Of a stretch of 64,000 bases of DNA, positions 1-10,562 are shown piece by piece (the stretch's first letter is position 1; the number at the start of each line of letters is the position of its first letter). A program made the position numbers and the translations under genes. The DNA comes from Roseibium aggregatum IAM 12614. Lineage in GTDB: Bacteria > Pseudomonadota > Alphaproteobacteria > Rhizobiales > Stappiaceae. The stretch lies in assembly GCF_000168975.1 (NCBI RefSeq), contig NZ_AAUW01000007.1, positions 124,001 to 188,000 of the forward strand, read 5' to 3'. The notes beneath the pieces were generated by a model. It worked only from the letters and a program-made list of their open reading frames with translations. It did not search any database and was not told the DNA's origin.

Positions 1-29
1 CAAGGCCGGGCACAATATAAACGGTGCTG

Positions 30-788
30 TCAAGAATAAGCCGCCAGGATGCCGAGGAAGTCGTCAGCCTTCAAACTGGCCCCGCCAACCAGCGCTCCAT
101 CGACATTGGCAACCGCCATCAACTCGCGTGCGTTGGCCGGTTTTACCGAACCGCCGTAGAGAAGACGCACGGATGCTCCTTCAGAGCCGAACCTTGCGGA
201 AAGGTTGTCCCGCATGGCCTTGTGCATTTCTTCCACGTCGCCTGTCGTCGGCGTCAGGCCTGTGCCGATCGCCCAGACAGGTTCGTAAGCAATGACGCAA
301 TTTTCGGCGGTCGCTCTGTCCGGCACGGACCCGTTCAACTGACGCTCGACAATTGCGAGCGCCTGCCCTGCCTTCCGTTCAGCTTCCGTTTCCCCGACGC
401 AAATGATGGCGACAAGGCCTGCCCGCCAGGCGGCGCGGGCCTTCTCATTGACATCGACATCGGTTTCGCCGTGATCGGTCCGGCGCTCGGAATGGCCGAC
501 GATGACAGCTTTTGCGCCGGCGTCCGCGAGCATTTCAGCGGAAATATCACCTGTATGGGCACCCGAAACGGCAGTATGGCAATCCTGGCCGCCCACTGAC
601 AAAACGCCATTTCCCGCCTTCTCGGCAATTGCAGCAATCAGCGTTGCAGGCGCGCAGATCATCGCATCGACCGAATCCGCCAGGTCGTCGCCGATCCCGG
701 CGATCATCTTGTAGATTTCAGCCTGGTTTGCCTTCAGGCCGTTCATTTTCCAGTTACCGGCCACCAGCGGCTTGATCGCTGCGCTCAT
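30..788 (-). CDS. tpiA: Triose-phosphate isomerase
   Basis: This glycolytic and gluconeogenic enzyme interconverts dihydroxyacetone phosphate and glyceraldehyde 3-phosphate in the cytoplasm. The 252-aa product has the substrate-binding Asn12 and Lys14 in GNWKMNG, the catalytic His99 in GHSERR, and the catalytic Glu169 in [11 protein letters not shown], with the phosphate-gripping LYGGSVKP near the C-terminus. The frame stays open upstream to 881. I chose the ATG at 788 because GGGAGAA lies 7-8 nt before it and family homology begins there. It is transcribed divergently from ppiD. Confidence 0.97.
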   Translation of the reverse strand: MSAAIKPLVAGNWKMNGLKANQAEIYKMIAGIGDDLADSVDAMICAPATLIAAIAEKAGNGVLSVGGQDCHTAVSGAHTGDISAEMLADAGAKAVIVGHSERRTDHGETDVDVNEKARAAWRAGLVAIICVGETEAERKAGQALAIVERQLNGSVPDRATAENCVIAYEPVWAIGTGLTPTTGDVEEMHKAMRDNLSARFGSEGASVRLLYGGSVKPANARELMAVANVDGALVGGASLKADDFLGILAAYS

Positions 789-1019
789 ATTCAGTTTCTC
801 CCGCGGCATGATCCAAGATTTGCCGCCTATAGAGCAGAAGCGCCCAAGCGTTGCAATCACCCTGAGGACGGGAAAACCCAAATCGCTTCCGAAGTTTGTA
901 AAAGGCTGCCTTGCGGCGGCGCCGCCGCGTCTTTATGATCCGCCCGCTCCGGCCAAGGCCGGTCCTGAATTCAGCCGGCAATACCGGCTGCCGGAAAGAA
1001 GAAGATTACGGGAGTCGTC
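789..1019. promoter_or_regulatory. Divergent tpiA/ppiD intergenic region
   Basis: These 231 bases separate the divergent tpiA and ppiD starts and must hold at least one promoter in each direction. I recognise no operator or clear -35/-10 pair. A plausible ribosome-binding site (GGGAG) precedes the ppiD ATG. Confidence 0.35.
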
Positions 1020-2912
1020 ATGCTTGACGCGCTGCGCAAGGGCGCTGGCACCTGGGTTGCCAAACTGTTTATTGCTCTGTTGATCATGAGCTTCGCCGTC
1101 TGGGGCATTAGCGGTTTTCTGACCGGTGTCGGACAGAACACTGCTGCGAAGGTCGGTGACACGGAAGTCTCCCTGTTCGACTTCGATAGGGCCTACAGGC
1201 AAGACTTGGGGCGGCTGGCACAACAATTCGGCCGCCAGTTGACACCGGCAGAAGGTGCAGCTCTCGGTGTGCCGCAACAAACGCTCGGCAAACTTGTTGC
1301 CGAAGCGGCCATGAACAACACGGCACAGAACATGAAGCTGGGTGTCTCTGACGAACGTCTGGCGACGATCATCCAGAGCGACCCCGCGTTCCAGGGACCC
1401 GGCGGACGGTACGACAAGAACCGGCTGCAACAGGTTCTCAGGGCAAGTGGTTACCGGGAAGACGAATATGTCGTCGAACGCCGCAAGGTTGCCGAGCGTG
1501 CACAGCTTGCGGAAGGTATTGCCGGAAGCATGAAGGCACCGATGACCTATCTGGAAGTGCTGGACACCTATCAGGGAGAAACGCGCAGCGCCGATTACCT
1601 GATGGTCACACCGGAATTCATCGGAGAGATAGAGGATCCCGCCGAAGACGTTCTGACGACCTACTTCGAAGAGAAGAAGGAAGACTTCCGAGCTCCCGAG
1701 TTCCGTGAAATCAAATATGTCACCCTGACACCAGCTTCGCTGGCCCGTCCGGACGACATCTCCGATGACGACGCGCGCGCAGAATACGAACGGCGGTCGG
1801 AAGATTTCTTCCAACCCGAACGGCGCAAGATCCGTCAGATGTCATTCCCGTCTCAGCAAGCTGCGGAAGAAGCGGCTCAGGAACTTGCAAACGGCAAGAC
1901 TTTCGACGAGCTCATGGGCGAACGGAATCTGACCGACAACGACGTCACTCTGGGCGTTATGGCAAAAGCCGATTTTCTGGATGAAGCCATTGGCGACGCG
2001 GCGTTCAGCCAGGAAGAAGGCGCAACGAGCGGCGCGGTTGAGGGCCGTTTCTCGACAGTCATTGTCAATGTCGAGGAAATCCTTCCGGAAAGCACCAAAC
2101 CTTTTGAGGACGTGAAGGACGAGATCGTCCAGAGCCTCGCCAAGGAACAGGCTGAACGGGAAATTCTCGATCTTCTTGATGAAGTCGAGGACGCCCGTGC
2201 AGGCGGAGCTCTGCTGGATGAAGTCGGTGAACGCTTCTCGCTGACTGTGGAAACACCGGCCGCTTTTGACGCTTCCGGAAACGGGGAAGACGGAAAGCCC
2301 GCTGCCCTGCCCGAAGCCGAAGGCCTGGTGGCTGGCACTTTCGACAGCGATATCGGTATCGAGAACGACGTTCTTCAGTTCGGAGAACAGGGTTTTCTCT
2401 GGTACGACGTTGTCAAGGTCATCCCGTCGCGCGAACGCACGCTCGACGAAGTCCGGGCAGACGTGATCGCAGCCTGGAAAAAGGATGAACTTGCAAAACG
2501 CTTGAGCGATACCGCAGCGGACCTTCTGGCCAAAACGGAAGGCGGGACGCCGTTCATCGCCCTTTCAGCGGAAACCGGACTTGAAGTGAAATCTGCCACT
2601 GAGTTGAAGCGCAACACACCTGCCGGTGACTTTGGCCGGGATGCGGTATCGGCTGTCTTCAGCGGCCCCATCGGAACGACCGCAATCGCCGAAGCCAATG
2701 ACGGAGAAGGCCGTGTCGTGCTGAAAGTCACCGGTTCGAACGTCCCGGAATTCCAGAAAGATGCGCCGCAGGTTGCGGCCCTCGGGCAGCAGCTTTCCCA
2801 GCAGATTCAGGATACGTTGCTCGGCCAGTTCATTTCCGACCGGGAAACCAAGGCAGGCGTTGAGATAAACAATGCTGGGATTGCCCAGATGATCGGGCTG
2901 GACCAGAACTGA
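1020..2912 (+). CDS. ppiD: PpiD/SurA-type periplasmic peptidylprolyl isomerase (membrane-anchored chaperone)
   Basis: This is probably an inner-membrane-anchored periplasmic folding factor. The 630-aa protein has one N-terminal membrane helix (about residues 13-35) followed by a SurA_N-like helical domain. A parvulin-type region lies at about residues 240-350, and a long C-terminal chaperone arm follows. The parvulin core looks divergent, as is usual for alphaproteobacterial PpiD, so it may be a chaperone without much isomerase activity. It lies upstream of trpD with a 24-base gap. Rhizobial genomes often annotate this gene as 'SurA N-terminal domain protein'. Confidence 0.85.
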   Translation: MLDALRKGAGTWVAKLFIALLIMSFAVWGISGFLTGVGQNTAAKVGDTEVSLFDFDRAYRQDLGRLAQQFGRQLTPAEGAALGVPQQTLGKLVAEAAMNNTAQNMKLGVSDERLATIIQSDPAFQGPGGRYDKNRLQQVLRASGYREDEYVVERRKVAERAQLAEGIAGSMKAPMTYLEVLDTYQGETRSADYLMVTPEFIGEIEDPAEDVLTTYFEEKKEDFRAPEFREIKYVTLTPASLARPDDISDDDARAEYERRSEDFFQPERRKIRQMSFPSQQAAEEAAQELANGKTFDELMGERNLTDNDVTLGVMAKADFLDEAIGDAAFSQEEGATSGAVEGRFSTVIVNVEEILPESTKPFEDVKDEIVQSLAKEQAEREILDLLDEVEDARAGGALLDEVGERFSLTVETPAAFDASGNGEDGKPAALPEAEGLVAGTFDSDIGIENDVLQFGEQGFLWYDVVKVIPSRERTLDEVRADVIAAWKKDELAKRLSDTAADLLAKTEGGTPFIALSAETGLEVKSATELKRNTPAGDFGRDAVSAVFSGPIGTTAIAEANDGEGRVVLKVTGSNVPEFQKDAPQVAALGQQLSQQIQDTLLGQFISDRETKAGVEINNAGIAQMIGLDQN

Positions 2913-2936
2913 TCCATTTGAAAGTGGAATGACGAC

Positions 2937-3950
2937 ATGAGCACATTCAAGGACTTCATAGGCAAGGTTTCTGACGGCCATTCCTTGAGCCCCGAAGAAG
3001 CCCGCGAAGCCTTTGAGGTGATCTTGTCGGGCTCTGCAACACCGTCTCAGCTTGGCGGCTTTCTGATGGCGTTGCGTGTGCGCGGCGAAAGCATCGCCGA
3101 GGTGACCGGCGCTGTCGCGACCATGCGGTCCAAGATGATCCCGGTGAAGGCCCCGGCCAACGCCATCGATATCGTGGGAACTGGCGGCGACAATTCCGGC
3201 AGCTACAACATCTCCACCTGCACCGCACTGGTTGTCGCAGGTTGCGGTGTGCCGGTGGCAAAACACGGCAACAGGTCGCTGTCTTCCAAGTCCGGCGCGG
3301 CGGAAGCGCTCGCCGAACTTGGCGTCAACATCGATATCGATGCCAAGAAGATTTCTGACTGCATAAACAGGGCGGGAATCGGTTTCATGTTTGCGCCACT
3401 ACACCATGCCGCCATGAAGCATGTGGGGCCAACTCGCATGGAACTTGGAACACGCACCATCTTCAATCTGCTCGGCCCGCTGACCAATCCTGCGGGCGTA
3501 AAACGCCAGATGGTAGGTGTCTTTGCCCGCAAATGGGTAGAGCCTCTGGCAGAAGCCCTTCGTGAACTTGGCTCGGAAAAAGCCTGGGTGGTCCACGGCT
3601 CTGACGGTATGGACGAAATCACCACGACAGGGCCTACATTCGTCAGCGAGCTCAGCAACGAGACGATCCGTTCCTTCGAAATTTCTCCGGAAGACGTTGG
3701 TCTTGCCGTTTCCGATCCGAAAGATCTCAAGGGCGGGCTACCTTCCGAAAATGCGAAAGCCCTGCGCGACGTTCTTGCCGGGGCTCAAAACGCCTACCGT
3801 GATGTGGTTCTGTTCAATGCGGCAGCTTCGCTGCTGGTGGCAGACAAGGTGCAAACCTTGGAGGACGGTGTAGAGATGGCGGCTCAATCCATTGACAGCG
3901 GCTCGGCAGCCGACACACTGGAAAAGCTGGTTGCAGCGTCGAACGGATAA
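2937..3950 (+). CDS. trpD: Anthranilate phosphoribosyltransferase
   Basis: This enzyme transfers phosphoribose from PRPP to anthranilate, the second step of tryptophan synthesis. The 337-aa protein contains the PRPP-binding loop [14 protein letters not shown] (about residues 81-94), [11 protein letters not shown], and the anthranilate/metal region [22 protein letters not shown]. It is three bases from trpC and probably cotranscribed with it. No trpG or trpE is in the window. Confidence 0.97.
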   Translation: MSTFKDFIGKVSDGHSLSPEEAREAFEVILSGSATPSQLGGFLMALRVRGESIAEVTGAVATMRSKMIPVKAPANAIDIVGTGGDNSGSYNISTCTALVVAGCGVPVAKHGNRSLSSKSGAAEALAELGVNIDIDAKKISDCINRAGIGFMFAPLHHAAMKHVGPTRMELGTRTIFNLLGPLTNPAGVKRQMVGVFARKWVEPLAEALRELGSEKAWVVHGSDGMDEITTTGPTFVSELSNETIRSFEISPEDVGLAVSDPKDLKGGLPSENAKALRDVLAGAQNAYRDVVLFNAAASLLVADKVQTLEDGVEMAAQSIDSGSAADTLEKLVAASNG

Positions 3951-3953
3951 GAA

Positions 3954-4766
3954 ATGGCTGATATTCTTCAAAAAATCGAAGCCTACAAGCGAGAGGAAAT
4001 CGCCGCAGCCAAGGTCTCTGTGTCGCTTGACGATCTCAAGTCGCGCATAAGTGACGTGAGCGCTCCGCGAGGGTTCCTCAAGGCGATCGAAAGCAAACAC
4101 GCCGCAGGCGAATACGCCCTTATTGCGGAAATCAAGAAGGCCAGCCCCTCGAAGGGGCTCATCCGCGAGGATTTCGATCCGCCGCTTCTGGCCAAGGCTT
4201 ATGAAGAAGGCGGCGCAGCTTGTCTCTCCGTGTTGACGGACGCGCCATCCTTTCAGGGAAAACCTGAGTTTCTGACTGCCGCACGTGACGCAGTAGCCCT
4301 GCCCGCGCTGCGCAAGGACTTCCTCTATGATCCATACCAGGTGTATGAAGCCAGAGCCTGGGGTGGTGATTGCATCTTGATCATTCTGGCCGCCGTCGAT
4401 GACGACATGGCCAAAAAGCTGGAAGACACCGCGTTCGAACTCGGAATGGATGTCTTGCTCGAAGTGCATAACGCTGAAGAGCTGGAGCGTGCTCTCAAGT
4501 TGTCTTCCCGTCTGCTCGGCATCAACAACCGAAATCTCAAAACCTTCGAGACCAAACTGGAAACCAGTGAAGAACTCGCGCCCGGAATTCCGGACGACAG
4601 GATCATTGTCGGAGAAAGCGGACTGTTCACCCCGGCAGATCTCTCCCGCATGAACAAGGTTGGCATTTCGACCTTCCTGATCGGCGAAAGCCTGATGCGC
4701 CAGCAAGATGTTGCGTCAGCCACCAGAACGCTTCTCGCCCGCCCGGCACTCTCCGAAGCGGTTTAG
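3954..4766 (+). CDS. trpC: Indole-3-glycerol-phosphate synthase
   Basis: This enzyme closes the indole ring of 1-(2-carboxyphenylamino)-1-deoxyribulose 5-phosphate. The 270-aa TIM barrel shows [10 protein letters not shown] with the catalytic Lys, [16 protein letters not shown], and the phosphate-binding VGESGLFTP. It is a stand-alone TrpC, not fused to TrpF. Its stop lies six bases from moaC, so trpD-trpC-moaC-moeA look like one operon joining tryptophan and molybdopterin synthesis genes. Confidence 0.97.
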   Translation: MADILQKIEAYKREEIAAAKVSVSLDDLKSRISDVSAPRGFLKAIESKHAAGEYALIAEIKKASPSKGLIREDFDPPLLAKAYEEGGAACLSVLTDAPSFQGKPEFLTAARDAVALPALRKDFLYDPYQVYEARAWGGDCILIILAAVDDDMAKKLEDTAFELGMDVLLEVHNAEELERALKLSSRLLGINNRNLKTFETKLETSEELAPGIPDDRIIVGESGLFTPADLSRMNKVGISTFLIGESLMRQQDVASATRTLLARPALSEAV

Positions 4767-4772
4767 GCGGAC

Positions 4773-5285
4773 ATGACCGATCAGGACCCAAAACTGACTC
4801 ATCTGGATGCGGCAGGGTCTGCCAACATGGTGGACGTCTCCGAAAAGTCGGTTACGCATCGGATTGCCGTTGCGCGCGGGACCGTCACCATGCGCCCTGA
4901 AACGCTGGATGTCATCCGCTCCGGCAACGCCAAAAAAGGCGACGTCATCGGCACGGCCCGGATAGCCGGTATTCTGGCGGCCAAAAAAACGCACGAGCTG
5001 ATCCCGCTCTGCCATCCGCTGATGTTGTCAAAGGTCTCCATCGACATTGACCCGGACGACGCTCTGCCCGGCCTGGTGGTCACGGCGACAACCAAGGTCA
5101 GCGGACAGACCGGTGTCGAAATGGAAGCCTTGACCGCCTGCTCCCTCGCCTGCCTGACAATCTACGATATGGCCAAGGCCGTCGACAGGGGCATGGTCAT
5201 CGGCGATATCCGCCTTGTCGAAAAGTCCGGAGGCAAGTCCGGCCACTGGACACTCGACAAAGACGGCAGCTTGGGTGGCACCTGA
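4773..5285 (+). CDS. moaC: Cyclic pyranopterin monophosphate synthase
   Basis: MoaC acts with MoaA to convert GTP to cyclic pyranopterin monophosphate, the first stage of molybdenum cofactor synthesis. The 170-aa protein has the family core [31 protein letters not shown], and [11 protein letters not shown] with the catalytic Lys and Asp. Its TGA overlaps the moeA ATG by one base, indicating translational coupling. Confidence 0.97.
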   Translation: MTDQDPKLTHLDAAGSANMVDVSEKSVTHRIAVARGTVTMRPETLDVIRSGNAKKGDVIGTARIAGILAAKKTHELIPLCHPLMLSKVSIDIDPDDALPGLVVTATTKVSGQTGVEMEALTACSLACLTIYDMAKAVDRGMVIGDIRLVEKSGGKSGHWTLDKDGSLGGT

Positions 5286-6490
5286 TGAGCCTGATGCCTG
5301 TCTCGGAAGCATTGGCGAAGCTGCTTTGCGCGGTGGAGCCCCTGGAAACGGAGTTCGTTTCGCTTGAGAACGCCAACGGCAGGTACCTGTCCGAGCCTCT
5401 TGTCTCCACGCGTACGCAACCGCCGTTCGCTGCCTCTGCGATGGACGGATACGCCATTCGTCACGATGACCTGACAGCCGATGGCACCACCTTGACCATT
5501 ATTGGCGAGGCACCTGCCGGCCATGGATACTCCGGAACGGTTGGTGCGGGCGAAACGGTAAGGATCTTTACCGGGGCACCGGTACCGGCCGGGGCAGACA
5601 CCATCCTGATACAGGAAGACGCGGCGCGTGACGGCGAGCAGATAACGGTTTTGGAAAACCCTGCCAAAGGCGCATATGTGCGACCTGCCGGGCTGGATTT
5701 CGCGGAAGGTGACGTGCTTCTAAAGCCGCCGCTAAAACTTGCCTACAGGCACCTTGCCCTCGCCGCTGCCATGAACCACGCGCTGCTGCCCGTACATCGT
5801 CGCCCAAAGGTCGCAATCCTGGCAACCGGTGACGAACTCGTTCGACCGGGGACGGAACCAGGACCAGATCAGATCATCGCTTCGAACCACGCCGGAATCG
5901 CGGCTCTGGTCGAAGATTGTGGCGGTGAACCGCTGGATCTTGGAATATCGCCCGACGAGCCGGTAGCGCTCGCAAACCACGTAAGGCGCGCAATCAGGGA
6001 AAAGGCAGATATCCTGGTTACTCTCGGCGGCGCATCGGTTGGCGACCATGATCTCGTTCAGGACATTCTTGGACAGGAAGGCATGGATCTGGCGTTCTGG
6101 CGAATTGCAATGCGTCCGGGAAAACCGTTGATGGCCGGCCGACTTGGCGGCACCAAGGTGCTCGGTCTGCCGGGAAACCCGGTTTCCAGCCTTGTCTGCG
6201 GCCTGCTCTTCCTGAAACCCCTCATTGAGGCGATGCTCGGCCAGACGCAGGAAAGCTCCGCCCCGCAACGCGCCACCCTGGCAGGCCCCCTTCCAGAAAA
6301 CGACCGCAGGCAGGACTATGTCCGGGCAACGCTTTCGACGGCGGAAGACGGCCAGCTCTTGGTAACGCCCTTTTCCCGGCAGGACAGTTCCATGCTGAAC
6401 CTCCTGGCGAAATCCGGCGCACTCGTGGTCCGTCCGCCCCATGCACCGGCGCTGGAAGCTGGAGCCGAAGTGCCTATTCTGGTTCTCTGA
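5285..6490 (+). CDS. moeA: Molybdopterin molybdenumtransferase
   Basis: MoeA inserts molybdate into adenylylated molybdopterin to give mature Moco. The 401-aa protein has the domain order of the family and its motifs AMDGYAI, GGASVGDHD, MRPGKPL and GLPGNPVS. It is convergent with the Moco-dependent coxM-coxL-coxS genes, from which it is separated by a bidirectional terminator. In many rhizobial genomes moeA is followed directly by lexA; here lexA is about 54 kb away. Confidence 0.96.
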   Translation: MSLMPVSEALAKLLCAVEPLETEFVSLENANGRYLSEPLVSTRTQPPFAASAMDGYAIRHDDLTADGTTLTIIGEAPAGHGYSGTVGAGETVRIFTGAPVPAGADTILIQEDAARDGEQITVLENPAKGAYVRPAGLDFAEGDVLLKPPLKLAYRHLALAAAMNHALLPVHRRPKVAILATGDELVRPGTEPGPDQIIASNHAGIAALVEDCGGEPLDLGISPDEPVALANHVRRAIREKADILVTLGGASVGDHDLVQDILGQEGMDLAFWRIAMRPGKPLMAGRLGGTKVLGLPGNPVSSLVCGLLFLKPLIEAMLGQTQESSAPQRATLAGPLPENDRRQDYVRATLSTAEDGQLLVTPFSRQDSSMLNLLAKSGALVVRPPHAPALEAGAEVPILVL

Positions 6491-6567
6491 AAAAACCTCA
6501 ACCTGCAGAGCGACAGTGCCCGTTCCGGTCCGGATGCAGGAACAGACATCAAGCCACCCCGACAAGC

Positions 6568-6596
6568 AAAACCCGGCCGAGTGCCGGCCGGGTTTT
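6568..6596. terminator. Bidirectional intrinsic terminator between moeA and coxM
   Basis: A perfect 11-bp inverted repeat (AAAACCCGGCC / GGCCGGGTTTT) with a 7-base loop lies between the convergent moeA and coxM stops. The A/T ends of the stem give a U-rich tail in either direction. Confidence 0.85.
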
Positions 6597-6621
6597 CATT
6601 CTCTGGTCAGATCGACGTCCG

Positions 6622-7419
6622 TTAAGCCTTCTGGACAGCCCGCTTTGCCATGACGGTTACAAGGTTCGCGCGATACGCCGCGGATCCGTGAATGTCGGAC
6701 AGAAGATCGTTTGCATCTGGCGCAATACCGGCGACTGCATCTGGTGAGAAATTGCCGGCAAGTGCCGTTTCCATGTCAGACATGCGGAACACGCCGTTCT
6801 GCCCGGCCCCTGTCACGGCAACCTTTACAGAACCATCGCTGCCCTTGGCGACGAAAACGCCTGCCATGGCATAACGCGATGCCGGGTTAGGGTACTTGGC
6901 ATAAGCACTGGCGGCAGCCCCCGGAAACTTGACGGCGACGACGATTTCATCTTCATCGAGCGCGGTTTCGAACATGCCCGTGAAGAAGTCTTCCGCAGCC
7001 AGCTCCCGTTTGCTGGTGACAACGGTCGCCCCAAGGGCTACCAGCGCGGCAGGATAGTCTGCGGCAGGATCATTGTTCGCAATCGACCCGCCAATGGTGC
7101 CCATGTGACGAACCGCGGGGTCGCCAATACCGCCGGCAAGAGAAGCCAGCCCAGGAAGCTTCTGCTTCACCAGATCGGACGTTGAGACCTCGAAATGGGT
7201 CGTCGCTGCGCCGATGGTCACTCCGTCACCGTTGGCGCTGATCCCCTTCATGTCCGCAATCTTGGTGACATCGACCAGATCGCTGGGGGCGGCAAGCCGC
7301 TGTTTCATGGTTGGCAGCAATGTCTGGCCGCCACCAAGGAACTTGCCGTCATCGGCATTGGCCATCAGTGAAGCGGCTTCCGATACCGATCCGGCCTTGT
7401 GATACGTTGTTTCATACAT
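6622..7419 (-). CDS. coxM: CO-dehydrogenase-family FAD-binding medium subunit
   Basis: This is the flavoprotein subunit that passes electrons from the iron-sulfur subunit to an acceptor in a xanthine-oxidase-family hydroxylase. The 265-aa protein has the FAD-binding motifs GGGQTLLPTMKQRL and TIGGSIANNDPAADYPAAL, and the C-terminal CODH flavoprotein domain. GGGGAGA precedes the ATG. It is the last gene of the minus-strand S-L-M set, 73 bases after coxL. The gene symbol follows family annotation and does not imply CO as substrate. Confidence 0.9.
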   Translation of the reverse strand: MYETTYHKAGSVSEAASLMANADDGKFLGGGQTLLPTMKQRLAAPSDLVDVTKIADMKGISANGDGVTIGAATTHFEVSTSDLVKQKLPGLASLAGGIGDPAVRHMGTIGGSIANNDPAADYPAALVALGATVVTSKRELAAEDFFTGMFETALDEDEIVVAVKFPGAAASAYAKYPNPASRYAMAGVFVAKGSDGSVKVAVTGAGQNGVFRMSDMETALAGNFSPDAVAGIAPDANDLLSDIHGSAAYRANLVTVMAKRAVQKA

Positions 7420-7492
7420 GCTGGGTCTCCCCGGATTTAAAACGTGTGCAATGGCGGGCGGGTTACCCCGCCCGTAAATCCCGATCTTGGCG

Positions 7493-9853
7493 TTATTCGG
7501 CCGCCTGCTTCAGACCTGCGTGGTAAAGCGCCCAGACCTTTTCCGGAGACGCGGGCATCGACAGGTTGTTGTCCCCGATCGCGTCCGTAATGGCGTTGAT
7601 GACAGCCGGCGGAGAACCGATGGCACCGGCTTCGCCGCAGCCCTTCATGCCAAGCGGATTGCCCGGGCATGCCGTGACATGTGTCGACAGGTTGTAGGAC
7701 GGTACGTCATCGGCTCGCGGCATGCAGTAATCCATGTAGGACGCTGTCAGAAGCTGGCCGTTTTCGTCGTAGGACGCATTTTCCAGCAATGCCTGACCGA
7801 TGCCCTGCGTGATGCCGCCATGCACCTGACCTTCAACGATCATCGGGTTGATGATGTTGCCGAAATCGTCAGCCGCGACGAAGTTGACAACTTCCGTCTT
7901 GCCCGTATCCGGATCCACTTCGACTTCGCAGACATAGGTACCTGCCGGGAAGGTGAAGTTGGTCGGATCGTAGAAGGCGCCTTCCTTCAGGCCCGGCTCC
8001 ATGCCTTCCGGCAGGTTGTGCGCCGTGTAGGCCGCAAGAGCCACCTCGGTGAAAGTCAACTTCTTGTCGGTACCGGCTACTTTCAGCTCGCCGCCCTCGA
8101 TCTGGATGTCGCCTTCCGAGGCTTCCATCAGGTGAGCTGCGATCTTCTTCGCCTTGGCTTCAACCTTGTCGAGCGCCTTGACGATTGCAGACATGCCGAC
8201 CGCGCCGGAACGCGAACCGTAAGTCCCCATGCCGAACTGAACCTTGTCGGTATCGCCATGCACGATGGATACCGCATTGGTATCCAGGCCAAAACGTTCG
8301 CTGATGAGCTGGGCAAACGTGGTCTCGTGTCCCTGACCATGGCTGTGAGAGCCGGTCAGAACCTCAATCGACCCGACGGGATTGACCCGCACTTCGGCAG
8401 ATTCCCAAAGACCGACACCGGCCCCAAGCGAACCAACCGCAGCAGACGGTGCAATGCCGCACGCCTCGATGTAGCAGGACAAACCGATACCGCGAAGCTT
8501 GCCGCGGGAAGCAGCTTCCGCCTTGCGGGCAGCAAAGCCATCATAATCCGCGGCCTTCAGCGCTGCGTCCAGCGTTGCGTCATAATCACCTGCGTCGTAG
8601 CACATGATCACCGGTGTTTGATGAGGGAACGAACGTATGAAGTTCTTGCGGCGGAACTCAGCCGGCGACAAGCCAACTTCACGGGCTGCCGTCTCCATGA
8701 TCCGCTCCAGAAGATAGGTCGCCTCCGGCCGGCCGGCACCGCGATAGGCGTCCACCGGTGTGGTGTTGGTGTATACCGTCTTCACATTGGCGTGGATCGC
8801 CGGAATGTCGTACTGACCCGACAGCAGCGTGGCGTAGAGATAGGTCGGCACGGACGACGAGAACAATGACATGTAAGCGCCGAGATTGGCGACGGTCTTG
8901 ACCCTGAGGCCAAGGATCTTGTTATCGGCATCAAGCGCGAGTTCCGCTTCCGACCGGTGGTCGCGGCCATGTGCATCCGTCAGAAACGCTTCGGTCCGGT
9001 CAGACACCCACTTGATCGGGCGGCCGACACGTTTGGATGCCCACAGGCAGACCATTTCTTCCGGGTAGATGTAGATCTTCGAACCAAAGCCACCGCCGAC
9101 ATCAGGTGCGATCACGCGCAACTTGTTTTCAGGGGCAACGTTGTAGAAGGCCGACAACACCAGCCTGGCCACATGCGGGTTCTGCGAAGTGGTGTAGAGC
9201 GTGTAATGCTCCTCAGCCGCATCGTATCCGGCAAGGGCTGCACGCGGCTCCATCGCGTTCGGAACGAGGCGGTTGTTGTGGATTTCCATGCGCGTGACAT
9301 GGGCCGCCTTTTCAAAGGCTGCGTTTGTGGCAGCCTCATCGCCGATTTCCCAATCGTAGATCAGGTTTCCTTCAGCCTCCGGATGGATCTGGGGTGCACC
9401 AGCCTCAAGCGCCGCCAGCGGATCGATGACAGCAGGCAGTTCCTCATAGTCGACGACCACCGCATCGGCCGCATCGCGCGCCTGAGCCTGCGTATCGGCC
9501 ACGACCACGGCAACTGCCTGGCCAACATGGCGGACGATTTCCGGCTCAAGGGCACGCCAGCCCCCCATCTTCATGGGCGAACCATCCTTGGAATGGATCA
9601 TCCAGCCGCAGATCAGGTTGCCGATGCCGTTACCGACGAGCTGGTCGCCCGTCAGAACCGCGTCCACACCTGGCATTTCCAGAGCAGCGCTGGCGTCAAT
9701 GCCCTTGACCTTTGCGTGTGCATGCGGCGAGCGAACGAAGGCGGCATAGCCCATGCCCGGCATGGTCATATCGTCGGTGTATTTGCCTTTGCCGGTAATG
9801 AAGCGCTTGTCTTCCTTACGCAGGGCACGAGCGCCAATCCCCTCAACTGCCAT
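7493..9853 (-). CDS. coxL: Form II aerobic CO-dehydrogenase-like molybdopterin large subunit
   Basis: This is the molybdenum-cofactor-binding catalytic subunit of a three-subunit hydroxylase. The 786-aa length and order of Ald_Xan_dh_C and Mo-binding domains fit the family. Residues 369-375 read AYRGAGR, the form II signature, where genuine CO dehydrogenases (form I) have AYXCSFR with the Cys that holds the Cu-Mo centre. The Moco-contacting [10 protein letters not shown] and the catalytic Glu in [12 protein letters not shown] are intact, so the enzyme is probably active on an unknown aldehyde, purine or other substrate. GGGAGAGAAG precedes the start. Confidence 0.93.
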   Translation of the reverse strand: MAVEGIGARALRKEDKRFITGKGKYTDDMTMPGMGYAAFVRSPHAHAKVKGIDASAALEMPGVDAVLTGDQLVGNGIGNLICGWMIHSKDGSPMKMGGWRALEPEIVRHVGQAVAVVVADTQAQARDAADAVVVDYEELPAVIDPLAALEAGAPQIHPEAEGNLIYDWEIGDEAATNAAFEKAAHVTRMEIHNNRLVPNAMEPRAALAGYDAAEEHYTLYTTSQNPHVARLVLSAFYNVAPENKLRVIAPDVGGGFGSKIYIYPEEMVCLWASKRVGRPIKWVSDRTEAFLTDAHGRDHRSEAELALDADNKILGLRVKTVANLGAYMSLFSSSVPTYLYATLLSGQYDIPAIHANVKTVYTNTTPVDAYRGAGRPEATYLLERIMETAAREVGLSPAEFRRKNFIRSFPHQTPVIMCYDAGDYDATLDAALKAADYDGFAARKAEAASRGKLRGIGLSCYIEACGIAPSAAVGSLGAGVGLWESAEVRVNPVGSIEVLTGSHSHGQGHETTFAQLISERFGLDTNAVSIVHGDTDKVQFGMGTYGSRSGAVGMSAIVKALDKVEAKAKKIAAHLMEASEGDIQIEGGELKVAGTDKKLTFTEVALAAYTAHNLPEGMEPGLKEGAFYDPTNFTFPAGTYVCEVEVDPDTGKTEVVNFVAADDFGNIINPMIVEGQVHGGITQGIGQALLENASYDENGQLLTASYMDYCMPRADDVPSYNLSTHVTACPGNPLGMKGCGEAGAIGSPPAVINAITDAIGDNNLSMPASPEKVWALYHAGLKQAAE

Positions 9854-10070
9854 TTCTTCTCTCCCGAATATCTGCTCCGGCTCCGCCAGTACCGGACATC
9901 CTCCACACGCCGGACAATCCGGCTGCTGCTGTCAGGCAGCTATCTCTCAAGACCCGGCGGTCAATCCGAAGATGCCTGTTCCTCCCGGCATCACGTTCGG
10001 TTGATTGGTCTTGTCGTCCTGCTGCGCGAACGGATCCGCGCATCACATTTTGGGAGTTCGGCCCGTGCCG
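9854..10070 (-). other. Spacer between coxS and coxL
   Basis: This 217-base gap between coxS and coxL is long for an operon of this family. I see no open frame with a ribosome-binding site, no strong hairpin and no recognisable operator. It may hold a secondary promoter for coxL-coxM. Confidence 0.3.
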
Positions 10071-10562
10071 TTACTCGGCAGCTTGAGCCATGCCGGCCAT
10101 TTGATCGGAGGCGGCTTTGATTGCCTTGACGATGTTGTGGTAGCCAGTGCAGCGGCAGATGTTGCCTTCCAGCTCGTGGCGGATGGTCGCCTCATCGAGG
10201 TTGCCTGCACCGTGACGGTTGATCATGTCGACGGCCGTCATGATCATGCCAGGGGTACAGAAACCGCACTGAAGCCCGTGATGTTCACGGAAGGCGGCCT
10301 GAACAGGATGCAGGTTGTCAGCCGTGCCGATCCCTTCCAGCGTCACCACGTCCGCGCCATCGGCCTGGGCTGCCAGCATGGTGCAGGATTTAACGGCCTT
10401 GCCGTTGACATGCACAACACAGGCCCCGCATTGCGAGGTGTCGCAGCCGACGTGCGTGCCAGTCAACCCGCGCACATCCCGGATAAACGATACGAGCAGC
10501 GTCCGGTCTTCGACATCAGCCGAAACCGTCTTGCCGTTCAATACCATCGATACTTTCGACAT
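10071..10562 (-). CDS. coxS: CO-dehydrogenase-family [2Fe-2S] small subunit
   Basis: This is the iron-sulfur electron-transfer subunit. The 163-aa protein has the plant-ferredoxin cluster ligands Cys40, Cys45, Cys48 and Cys60, and the second-cluster ligands Cys99, Cys102, Cys136 and Cys138 (CGFCTPG and CRCTG). The ATG at 10562 follows GGGAGAGGAATTC; the frame extends to 10625, but that extension is not conserved in kind. Its gene comes first among coxS-coxL-coxM, whereas many form I operons run M-S-L. Confidence 0.93.
   Translation of the reverse strand: MSKVSMVLNGKTVSADVEDRTLLVSFIRDVRGLTGTHVGCDTSQCGACVVHVNGKAVKSCTMLAAQADGADVVTLEGIGTADNLHPVQAAFREHHGLQCGFCTPGMIMTAVDMINRHGAGNLDEATIRHELEGNICRCTGYHNIVKAIKAASDQMAGMAQAAE

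Noticed and set aside
933-1814. 293-aa minus-strand frame opposite ppiD
   Set aside because: It overlaps the real ppiD gene and its sequence is Cys/His/Arg-rich without motif.
3738-4706. 322-aa minus-strand frame opposite trpC
   Set aside because: trpC is unambiguous, and the antisense frame has no family features.
7487-10120. Long plus-strand open frames (460 and 387 aa) opposite coxL
   Set aside because: They mirror the codon structure of coxL and coxS on the other strand, show no domain or ribosome-binding site, and their residue make-up (Arg/His/Cys-rich) is typical of antisense frames in GC-rich genes.
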